Program-made: the position numbers and the translations under genes
The notes under the pieces: generated by a model
The model's database searches: none
Seen by the model: only the letters and a program-made list of their open reading frames with translations
Told to the model about the DNA's origin: nothing
Shown: positions 17,526 to 25,512 of the stretch, piece after piece
Numbering within the stretch: position 1 is the first letter of the stretch
How the letters are laid out: each line of letters opens with the position of its first letter
From: Bacteroidota bacterium
GTDB taxonomy: Bacteria; Bacteroidota; Bacteroidia; Chitinophagales; Saprospiraceae
Assembly: GCA_024743405.1 (NCBI GenBank)
Contig: JANSWP010000057.1
Coordinates: 1 to 45,689, forward strand
Direction of reading: 5' to 3'
DNA: 45,689 nt

Positions 17526-18428
17526 TTAAAAAAAGACTTCTTGAGCCAACCGAAATGTATTAGCATGAGCCTCAATAATCGTTGAGATTTTTTCAGAATA
17601 ACCTCCACCCATACTTACCGCAACTGGAATTTCATTTTTATGGGAAGCCTCTAAAACGATTCGATCTCTTTCCTTGCAGCCTTCCAAAGTCATATGAAGT
17701 CGACCCAATTTATCTGATTTTAAAACATCTACCCCAGATAGGTAAAATATAAAGTCAGGTTGAACATTTTCTATCAACGCAGGTATAGTATTTCGTAAAA
17801 TTTTCAGGTAAAAATCATCTTCCGTTTTGTCAGGAAGTCCTATGTCTAGGTCTGATTTTTCCTTTCTGATTGGATAGTTTTTTGCGCCATGCATACTAAA
17901 AGTGAAGACCTTTGGATTATTACGGAAAATTTGGGCAGTTCCATTTCCTTGGTGGACGTCCAAATCAATGACTAATATTTTATTGCTTAAATTGTTATTT
18001 ATGAGGTGATTGGATGCGATTCCAATGTCATTTAGGAGGCAAAAACCTTCCCCTCGATTGGTGAAAGAATGGTGTGTCCCACCGGCTATGTTCATCGCAA
18101 TTCCGAATTCCTGAGCAAAAAGAGCAGCTTGCAAGGTGCCATTGGCAATATGGGTACCCCGGCGAACTAGATTTTCAGATAGTGGAAAACCAATAGCTCT
18201 AATCTCCTTTCGAGAGAGGGTTAGATTTTTTAGTTTATCCCAAAAAGTCTTTTCGTGGGTTTGTAAAATGATTTCTTCGGAAACGGGTTTGGGGTGAAAG
18301 AAATTTTGTTCAGAAACGGTTCCTTCATAGATCAATTGCTCAGGCAAGAGTTCATATTTGATCATCGGAAATCGATGATTCTCGGGCAGCTCATATTTGT
18401 ATATGGGGGACCAAGCGATCTTAAGCAT
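17526..18428 (-). CDS. Histone deacetylase-family amidohydrolase
   Basis: This is a zinc hydrolase of the arginase/deacetylase fold, bacterial class related to acetoin-utilisation AcuC and acetylpolyamine amidohydrolases; it removes acetyl groups from lysine or polyamines. The active site is complete: the His119-His120 pair in GGTHHSF, Asp157 and His159 in DLDVHQGNGT and Asp234 in SGVDV as zinc ligands, and Tyr277 in GGGY as the transition-state stabiliser. Length 300 residues is typical of the short bacterial class. It is probably cytoplasmic, with no signal peptide. It follows the 2135-residue T9SS gene on the same strand by 59 bases, so read-through is possible, but no functional link is evident. 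The natural substrate cannot be read from the sequence. Confidence 0.92.
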   Translation of the reverse strand: MLKIAWSPIYKYELPENHRFPMIKYELLPEQLIYEGTVSEQNFFHPKPVSEEIILQTHEKTFWDKLKNLTLSRKEIRAIGFPLSENLVRRGTHIANGTLQAALFAQEFGIAMNIAGGTHHSFTNRGEGFCLLNDIGIASNHLINNNLSNKILVIDLDVHQGNGTAQIFRNNPKVFTFSMHGAKNYPIRKEKSDLDIGLPDKTEDDFYLKILRNTIPALIENVQPDFIFYLSGVDVLKSDKLGRLHMTLEGCKERDRIVLEASHKNEIPVAVSMGGGYSEKISTIIEAHANTFRLAQEVFF

Positions 18429-18487
18429 TCCTTTCAGAAATTAGTAATACAATATTTTTTCTTTTCTCTTATGATATTGCTTGATTT

Positions 18488-21400
18488 TTATCGTATCAAA
18501 ACAAAATCACCTTTAAATATTTCGGTATGTCCATCTACGAATAATATTTCGGCAAAAAAGACATAAACACCAGCATCCATTTTTTCACCGTTAAAGTTAC
18601 CGTCCCAACCAAAGCTGATATCATTAGGTGTAAAGTCTCTTGCTTCGAATAAAGATTCTCCCCAGCGGCTATATACCTGCAAAGTATTGACTTTGTCAAC
18701 GTTTTGACCAGCGAATACGGTAAAGAAGTCGTTGCTTCCATCGTTATTTGGACTAAAGGCATTTGGGGTGTAGATGGAACGAACCTTCTGAACGAAAAGC
18801 TCAATTTCATCTGAACCTGTACATCCATTTTCATCAGTGATAATTAGTTCATAAACAATGTCCTCTGTCGGCGTCGAAATGGCTGGAAAACAATTATTGC
18901 AATTGAGATAATCGCCAGGTGACCAAAGAATAGAGTCTGGATTTACATTGAGTTGAGGTGTTAAGATATAACTTTCACCTAAAATCACCGTTTGGTCGTC
19001 ACCCAATTCCACAACAATCTGAACGGCATTGGCGACCTCTGCATTTAGGGTTTTGTTTTCACCAAACTCATCCGTAACGACGACTGGGTAAACACCAGAT
19101 TGTAGATCAGAAAAGACAATTGGAAATTGATTCAAGTCATAAAAGAAAGGTGGCTGCCCCTCAATATTTACAAAGTAACCCATTCCTGAACCACCATAAA
19201 TGGTATCAATTTGAATAAACCCATCTTCGTCTCCAAAGCAAGTTGGCGCTTGAGTAAACCATTCAATAGTCAATTCCTCATAAAACTCTAAAAAAATGGA
19301 AATAATCGAATCACAACCATTGGAGGCTCCATTTTGGAGGACTTCCGTTCCGGTTGGATTATTGACATCATAGGTAGTCCCATTTATGATAATAGATTGT
19401 CCCACTTGTAAGGTTTCCATCACCTCACTTGTTTGGTTATTCAAAAAGGTCAAATTTATATTTAAGGTAGAATCGCAGCCATTAAAGCTTCCGTTAGGGA
19501 AAAACGTTTGTCCTGTAGGGTTATTTTCATCATAAATGACTCCATTCACATCGAGAAACTCACCTTCACAAAGTGTTGGTTGAAGGTTACCAATGGCATC
19601 TGGATAAAAGAAAAGGTCAATAATAATGATGGAATCACAGCCATTCAAACTTTGGTTAGGTAAGATCTCAAAACCAGATGGATTATTTTGGTCATAAACA
19701 GTATTGTTAATAATTATGGACTCTCCTGGGCAGAGTTCATCTGTCACTTGAAATTCAGAGGGCAAGAAAAAGTCCAAATCAATATTGATGATGGAATCAC
19801 AGCCCAAATAATTTCCGCCAGGGATAGTTTCCGCTCCTGTGGGCATATTGATATCATAAATATTACCTTCTACGATGACAAAGTCATTGATGCAAATTGT
19901 GGGGTTAAATTCAAATATAGACGTCTGAAGGAAGGTTAGACTGATGTTAATGATCGAATCACATCCATTTGTAGAGACACCTGGTAAAATTTCCGTTCCG
20001 GCAGGGTTATCGATATCATAATTGACACCGTTAACTATTATGTTGCCTCCTTCACAGAGTGTGTCTAATAAAAAGAATTCAGCCGCTGTAAAGAAGGATA
20101 AAGAAATGTTTACAATTGAGTCACAGCCTAAAAAGCTACCGTTCACGAAAGTTTCAGAACCGTTAGGGTTGTTTTGGTTGTAAACGGTACCATTTACTTC
20201 AATCGAATCTCCCTGACAAAGCGTTTCCATTAAAACAAAAACGACTTCATTGGTGAATCCTAAATTGATATTAACGATCGAATCGCAACCACTTTGGCTT
20301 GCATTATCGAGGGTTTCTGTTCCAGTCGGATTGGTTTCATTATAGATGTTTCCATTAACAATTATTGAGCTTCCTGCACAGAGTGTTTGGTTTAAATCGA
20401 AAATGGAGGGAGGAATAAATGTCAATGAAATTTCGACTGTTGAATCACAGCCTAGATAACTGCCATCTTGAAATGTCTCAAAACCACTCGGGTTGTTGAT
20501 ATCATAAATAGTCCCATTGACATCCAAGAAATCATCCTCACAAAGTGATTGTGTGATATTTCCTGTTGGAATAGAATAGAAATCCAACTGTATGTTTACG
20601 GTCGAATCACAACCATTTAGAGTTGAATTGGAGAATATTTCCGTTCCAGTTGGATTAGATTGATCATATACAACTCCGTTTACTGTGATAAAGTCTTCAT
20701 CGCAAAGGGTCTCTTGTAAGCTGAAACTAACTGGGGTATAAAAATCTAGTTGTATAAAAACCGTTGAATCGCAACCATTTTGGCTGTCGCCAGCAAAAAT
20801 TTCCGTTCCAATGGGGTTGGCAAAATCATAAACCGTTCCGTTGACGATGACCGATTCTGTTTCACATAAGGTTGGGTTCAATGTTGTTTCTGGATTTTCA
20901 AAAAAGGTCAAATCGATGAATATGGTGGAGTCGCATCCGTTTTCGCTTGCGTTCATTAATACTTCCGTACCAAATGGATTGTCTATATCAAAAACTATCC
21001 CATTGATAATTATACTTTCATCTTCACACAGTGAGTCTGTTATTGTTAATTCAGAGGGAAGAAAATACACCAAATTTACTTCAATAATACTATCACAGTT
21101 CTGAGCACTTCCCCCTTGAATAATCTCTGTTCCAATTGGGTTGCTTTCATCATAAATAGTTCCATTAACAATTTCAGTTTCACCAGGACAAAGAGCAGGG
21201 GTGTATTGATTTATTGGAATTGAGTCTACTGTGACTATCTGGACAATGGAGTTTTGAGTGAAATTATCACAGTTAATATCATTTAAGGAAGTAGGAAAAA
21301 CTTCTATATCACCACTCTTTATATTTAATTCTGAGGGACAAATATTAATGGTTGTAAAATTAGAATTGGACGTTAAGGTATCTAGAAAATTATTCTGGGC

Positions 21401-24400
21401 GGTGGATACAGAATAGATGAAATCAAAAGGCGGTGTTCCAGTAAAGGTGACTGAAAATTCGAAACAATCATTTTCACAAACCGTTCCTCCCGTCCCAAGC
21501 TGAACACCTAGTTGATAAAACGAAACAGGTACACCTTGGGAAACAGATAAACAGCCATCATTAAAATCAATATTTCCAGTGCCATCATCCGTACCCGCGA
21601 CAGCTGATACATAATAGGTTTGACCGAAAATAATACCAGCCGGGAAATCAAAATCAGGAGTGGTATTAGTGGCAATGATATTTCCTAATTGAGTTCCTGC
21701 TTCATCATGTAAAACAAAAATGAAGAGGTCATCCAAATCCAAGTTTTCATTCCCATTATGGAAAACTACAAACCCATTTCCATCACAAACTTGCAATGGT
21801 GAATTTGTGAAATCCATGGATCCTGCATTGGTTTCGCAATCACAGTTGAAACTTCCATTTACAGTTACTGGACCACATCCATTGGCATCGTCAATGTCAA
21901 AGCTGTACGCGTCTCCATTAATTATTGGACCTGAGGTGAAAATGGTTCCGTTGACTGGATTTCCATCCACAGTATAAGTGGTAGAATCCCCTCCTGTTAT
22001 TTCGAAAGTTATGGTATAAGTGGGATCTCCAGGCATACAATTCTCAACTAAGTTAATAAAGCTTGGAGCTGAATTTATATTAATAGAAGTGTTGGAAGGT
22101 GCTTGACAATCACCGGAAGGAGTGAAAGTTAAAAGAATAGAGCCATCGAGACCCGTTGGGTCGAAATTATTTCCAGACACATTTTGACCCGACCAAGTTC
22201 CATTTGGAAAATTGGGGTCTTGAAGAGTTAATAAATCAAAAATTCCATCTTCTTCACAAATGTCAGCCGAAGATAAATCGGGCGAAATTAAGGTGTCAAC
22301 TGTGATAATAGTATTGGCGGGATTGACGCAATCTTGATCGGACTGGAAGGTTAGTGTAATCATTCCATTTTGTCCAGCGGGGATAAAATTATTTCCAGCC
22401 ACTCCAATTCCAGACCAACTTCCAGTTGTGAAATTCGGATCTAAAAGGGTATTTAGGTTTAGGGTGTCATCGTTTTCGCACAACATAGCCGTCTGTAAGA
22501 CAGGTGTTTCGGAAGCACTAACCGTAATTTGGGTTGTCGATGTATCTACACAATTTTGATCAGAAGTAAAGGTCAAAATAACGATTCCTGAATTACCGTT
22601 TGGATCAAAATCATTTCCATTGACCCCCGTACCCGACCAGGTTCCTGTAGTATAGAGTGTATCTAATAATTGAGTAAGATCATACAATCCACTGTTTTCA
22701 CAAATACTATCTTGACCTAAAACAGGCATGTCAGGAATTAAAACCTCAATTGTTGTGAAGGCATCAGTTTGGCAACTTTCAGTTGAAATAAAATCAATTG
22801 TAATGATCCCTGTATTTCCGTCTGGATCGAAGAAATTTCCTGTTACACCAGGGCCAGACCAAGTACCGTTTGGATAATTTGGATCTAATAAAATGGAAAG
22901 ATCGTATAGTCCATTATTTTCGCAAATTTGGTCGGTTCCAAGGTTGGGTGTTGCAATGGTATTGACGGTTATTATTGTGGTAACTTCTGCTACACAAACT
23001 TGGTCGGAAGTAAACGTTATATCAATATTTCCACTTAATCCACTTGGGTCAAAGAAGATCCCAGTGACGCCATTCCCAGACCATGTTCCCGATGGGAAAT
23101 TTGAATCACCAATAACGGTTAAGTCATATAATCCATTGTCTTCACAAATCTCATCCGTGCCCAAAGTAGGTATGGCGGCCATATTAACGGTAATGGTCGT
23201 TGTAGTCATTTGAACGCAAGATTGATTTGGATCATAGGTCAACGTTATGGGACCACTTAATCCGGTTGGATCAAAGTCGGTTCCAGTAACACCCATTCCA
23301 GACCAGGTTCCTCCAGTATAAGCTAAATCTTCCAGTAGCGTTAAATCATAAATACCATTGTCTTCACAGATAATATCTATACCTAAAGTTGGTGTAGCCG
23401 CAGTATTGACTGTAATGGTCGTAGTCGTAATTTCGACACAATTTTCAGTTGGAACCCAAGTTAAGGTTATAGGACCATTCAGTCCTGTAGGGTCAAAATT
23501 GCTACCAGTTACCCCCATTCCAGACCAACTTCCCAATGAGTAATTTGGATCTTGTAATAATGTCAAATCGTATATGCCATTGTCATCACAAATACTAGCA
23601 AGTCCCAATATTGGTGTCGCAGGTTCATTTACTTGAATAATGGTATTTGCTGGTAAAACACAGTCATCAGACGAAATAAACGTTAGGTTAACCGGACCAC
23701 TTAACCCAACAGGATTAAAAAGATTAGGTGGTATAACTCCTGGTCCTTGCCAAAAGCCAATTGAATAGGCTGGATCTTGTAAAAGCGTTAAGTCATATGG
23801 AGGATCATTCGCGCAAAGGGTTATCCCAGTCAAAATAGGCGTAGCTGGAAGATTAACCATCACCGTAGTGGTCGCGATATTAGCACATTGTCCCGGGTTT
23901 GGGGTAAAGGTTAAAGTATAGGTGCCGCCTAATCCAGCAGGGTTAAAAGTATTTCCTGAAATGCCAATTCCAGACCAAGTACCTGGAATTCCATTGGGAG
24001 CAGGATTTAAAACTGCGGGTGGATCTGTATTGCAAAGTGGATCAAGAGGTAACAAAGTAATTGTTGTAGCTGTATTGACCGTAACCATCATACTGGTTGG
24101 TAGCGCACACTGTCCTGGGTTTGGTGTGAAGTTAATCGTCACCACTTGTCCTCCTTGACCAGCAGGATTAAAAACTGGCCCCACATCCCAAGTACCTGTA
24201 ATACCTTCATTAGAAACAGAAGGCAAGGCGGTAGGCGGATCTGTTTCGCAAAGTGGTCCAATGGGCGCAAAAGTAGGGGTAGGAGGTACAAGACCATTCA
24301 CGACAATATTATCTAGATAATAAAATTCTGCATTGGCTTTATTGGCAATCGTGATCCTTATTTGGAGGGTATTTCCATTTAATGGAGGAGAATTAATAGG

Positions 24401-24895
24401 TCCTAATCCAACATTTCCGCATACATACCCAAATTGGACAAACCCACCGCCATTCAGATTGTATTCTAATATGATTTGGTCATGACTATTATCTGGTGGG
24501 GAAACTCCTTGACAACCTAAAACGGGTACACCTGGCGAATCACATTCTAATCCACCCATACCCGATACATCGACTGAAATGGTAACATCGCAATTATTGG
24601 ATATATCAATCGACTCTGAATTCCATTCGTTTTGTCCACCACCACCGCCGCCAGCACAACATGGAAATCCTTCTATGTCATTACAGGTAAATTGTCCAGC
24701 ATAGACTCCCCATTGACTAATACCAGGCCCCCCATTGATATTACCCCCATCGTCGCAATCTGTAGCTGTCGTTGTCCATTTTGGAGGGGCATTGAAAGTA
24801 CCTGGTCCATAACTATTGAAGTCTTCTGACCATATTTGTGCATTAATAGATATTTGAGAAATAAAAAGCAGTAAAAAGAAAAGAACTTTTTTCAT
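18488..24895 (-). CDS. Giant T9SS type B secreted protein with two tandem repeat arrays
   Basis: The 2135-residue surface protein has a signal peptide (MKKVLFFLLLFISQISINAQ) and an N-terminal beta-rich domain (about 21-200; DISNNCDVTISVDVSGM, FYYLDNIVVNG), possibly carbohydrate- or lectin-like. It then has ten repeats of about 74 residues (about 205-940; GTWSGxGVTGNxFDPxGLxG) and a unique cysteine-containing region (about 940-1228). Twelve repeats of about 54 residues follow (about 1231-1877; LCxxxxxxVNGTxYDxxNPxGTE ending GCDSxxxIxLxF). After a PKD-like stretch, the C-terminus (TPNAFSPNNDGSNDFF, VYSRWGESLFEA, WDGNFNGEKMDAGVYVFFA) is the CHU_C/gliding-type domain that marks T9SS type B substrates. 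It is probably a long adhesin or gliding-associated filament. No enzymatic domain is seen. Confidence 0.93.
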   Translation of the reverse strand: MKKVLFFLLLFISQISINAQIWSEDFNSYGPGTFNAPPKWTTTATDCDDGGNINGGPGISQWGVYAGQFTCNDIEGFPCCAGGGGGGQNEWNSESIDISNNCDVTISVDVSGMGGLECDSPGVPVLGCQGVSPPDNSHDQIILEYNLNGGGFVQFGYVCGNVGLGPINSPPLNGNTLQIRITIANKANAEFYYLDNIVVNGLVPPTPTFAPIGPLCETDPPTALPSVSNEGITGTWDVGPVFNPAGQGGQVVTINFTPNPGQCALPTSMMVTVNTATTITLLPLDPLCNTDPPAVLNPAPNGIPGTWSGIGISGNTFNPAGLGGTYTLTFTPNPGQCANIATTTVMVNLPATPILTGITLCANDPPYDLTLLQDPAYSIGFWQGPGVIPPNLFNPVGLSGPVNLTFISSDDCVLPANTIIQVNEPATPILGLASICDDNGIYDLTLLQDPNYSLGSWSGMGVTGSNFDPTGLNGPITLTWVPTENCVEITTTTITVNTAATPTLGIDIICEDNGIYDLTLLEDLAYTGGTWSGMGVTGTDFDPTGLSGPITLTYDPNQSCVQMTTTTITVNMAAIPTLGTDEICEDNGLYDLTVIGDSNFPSGTWSGNGVTGIFFDPSGLSGNIDITFTSDQVCVAEVTTIITVNTIATPNLGTDQICENNGLYDLSILLDPNYPNGTWSGPGVTGNFFDPDGNTGIITIDFISTESCQTDAFTTIEVLIPDMPVLGQDSICENSGLYDLTQLLDTLYTTGTWSGTGVNGNDFDPNGNSGIVILTFTSDQNCVDTSTTQITVSASETPVLQTAMLCENDDTLNLNTLLDPNFTTGSWSGIGVAGNNFIPAGQNGMITLTFQSDQDCVNPANTIITVDTLISPDLSSADICEEDGIFDLLTLQDPNFPNGTWSGQNVSGNNFDPTGLDGSILLTFTPSGDCQAPSNTSININSAPSFINLVENCMPGDPTYTITFEITGGDSTTYTVDGNPVNGTIFTSGPIINGDAYSFDIDDANGCGPVTVNGSFNCDCETNAGSMDFTNSPLQVCDGNGFVVFHNGNENLDLDDLFIFVLHDEAGTQLGNIIATNTTPDFDFPAGIIFGQTYYVSAVAGTDDGTGNIDFNDGCLSVSQGVPVSFYQLGVQLGTGGTVCENDCFEFSVTFTGTPPFDFIYSVSTAQNNFLDTLTSNSNFTTINICPSELNIKSGDIEVFPTSLNDINCDNFTQNSIVQIVTVDSIPINQYTPALCPGETEIVNGTIYDESNPIGTEIIQGGSAQNCDSIIEVNLVYFLPSELTITDSLCEDESIIINGIVFDIDNPFGTEVLMNASENGCDSTIFIDLTFFENPETTLNPTLCETESVIVNGTVYDFANPIGTEIFAGDSQNGCDSTVFIQLDFYTPVSFSLQETLCDEDFITVNGVVYDQSNPTGTEIFSNSTLNGCDSTVNIQLDFYSIPTGNITQSLCEDDFLDVNGTIYDINNPSGFETFQDGSYLGCDSTVEISLTFIPPSIFDLNQTLCAGSSIIVNGNIYNETNPTGTETLDNASQSGCDSIVNINLGFTNEVVFVLMETLCQGDSIEVNGTVYNQNNPNGSETFVNGSFLGCDSIVNISLSFFTAAEFFLLDTLCEGGNIIVNGVNYDIDNPAGTEILPGVSTNGCDSIINISLTFLQTSIFEFNPTICINDFVIVEGNIYDINMPTGAETIPGGNYLGCDSIINIDLDFFLPSEFQVTDELCPGESIIINNTVYDQNNPSGFEILPNQSLNGCDSIIIIDLFFYPDAIGNLQPTLCEGEFLDVNGVIYDENNPTGQTFFPNGSFNGCDSTLNINLTFLNNQTSEVMETLQVGQSIIINGTTYDVNNPTGTEVLQNGASNGCDSIISIFLEFYEELTIEWFTQAPTCFGDEDGFIQIDTIYGGSGMGYFVNIEGQPPFFYDLNQFPIVFSDLQSGVYPVVVTDEFGENKTLNAEVANAVQIVVELGDDQTVILGESYILTPQLNVNPDSILWSPGDYLNCNNCFPAISTPTEDIVYELIITDENGCTGSDEIELFVQKVRSIYTPNAFSPNNDGSNDFFTVFAGQNVDKVNTLQVYSRWGESLFEARDFTPNDISFGWDGNFNGEKMDAGVYVFFAEILFVDGHTEIFKGDFVLIR
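19264..21205 (-). repeat. Coding repeat array B: twelve units of about 162 bp
   Basis: Each unit encodes a roughly 54-residue module with a near-invariant GCDS and an NGxxYDxxNPxGTE core. Each has one cysteine near the start and one in GCDS, which suggests one disulfide per unit. The most C-terminal unit has lost the first cysteine (LQVGQ in place of LCxGx). DNA identity between units is moderate, so the array is not freshly amplified. Confidence 0.9.
22078..24283 (-). repeat. Coding repeat array A: ten units of about 222 bp
   Basis: Each unit encodes about 74 residues with the pattern ICExxGxYDLTxLxDPxYxxGTWSG, then GVTGNxFDPxGLxG, then a cysteine and TTTITVNT. Units 4-8 are the most alike; the first two have a different start (CETDPPTALP, CNTDPPAVLN). 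The fold is probably Ig-like beta-sandwich; this is inference from strand periodicity. Confidence 0.9.
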
Positions 24896-24924
24896 TGATC
24901 GTCTAGTGTTTGTGATAGGGCATT

Positions 24925-24956
24925 TTCTCCTAGGAGAAGTATGGAGTGCAAAATTA
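24925..24956 (-). promoter_or_regulatory. 14-bp palindrome and possible -7 element before the giant gene
   Basis: TTCTCCTAGGAGAA (24925-24938) is a perfect palindrome about 30 bases upstream of the ATG of the 2135-residue gene. Just beyond it, read on the minus strand, TAATTTTG (24956-24949) fits the Bacteroidota -7 consensus TAnnTTTG, so the palindrome would lie at or just after the transcription start. No -33 TTG at normal spacing was found. Confidence 0.4.
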
Positions 24957-25190
24957 GTTTATTCTTATCGCCTCACCTTTATTTGTTAGCTAAGATTTAA
25001 TGATTTTGTTTGGAAATTTGGGAACAAATCGTGAAATAATTTGCTTTTATCTCTTTTGAATTTAAAAATGGCTAAAGAAAATACTATGATTCCTTATCAA
25101 CTTTTCCACATTTCAAAGTTAATCCCCTATAAATGACCCTTTTTAGGAGGGAAATGCTTCTTTTCCTGCCTTTCTTTTTTATGAAAAATC

Positions 25191-25198
25191 TATTTTTG
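25191..25198 (+). promoter_or_regulatory. Possible -7 element upstream of lysS
   Basis: TATTTTTG followed by CGCG fits TAnnTTTG. It is 315 bases before the lysS start, with the 25218-25491 inverted-repeat element in between, so transcription from here would carry the element in the leader. A -33 element was not identified. The rest of the gap 24957-25190 shows nothing definite. Confidence 0.35.
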
Positions 25199-25217
25199 CG
25201 CGAATTTTGAAAATGAT

Positions 25218-25491
25218 GTGTTTACCATATAGAACACATATGAGGTTTTCACATAGAGAACATAGAAATCTCAGTTTAGCTTTTCACATTGTTTAATTTG
25301 TCTGATAATTTGAAATTATCAGACAAAAAGACGGAAGGGGCTCCATCATCATATAATTTCAAATTATCTGATGATTTTATTGTGCTTTTATCTAAGTTGG
25401 AATTTCGGTAAAAAACCTAGTTTTTTAAAACTATAATTTCTATATGTGTCCTATGTGAAAATCTATATATGTCCTATTTGGTAAAAAACAC
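25218..25491. repeat. MITE-like element with about 48-bp imperfect inverted ends
   Basis: The left end GTGTTTACCATATAGAACAC continues to 25265 and pairs with the right end (25442-25491), whose reverse complement reads GTGTTTTTTACCAAATAGGA. The repeated theme is CACATAGAGAACATAG/CTATGTGTCCTATGTG. Inside is a palindrome, TTTGTCTGATAATTT with AAATTATCAGACAAA around one base (about 25300-25330), and a related degenerate copy at about 25350-25375 (ATAATTTCAAATTAT). It has no coding capacity and ends 21 bases before the lysS ATG. Confidence 0.7.
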
Positions 25492-25512
25492 GATACAATT
25501 AAAAAACTCAAG

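Noticed and set aside
19264-24283. Tandem periodicity that could suggest a CRISPR array or satellite DNA.
   Set aside because: The periodicity is entirely explained by protein repeats in one open frame; units are 162 and 222 bp with conserved codon phase and no spacer pattern.
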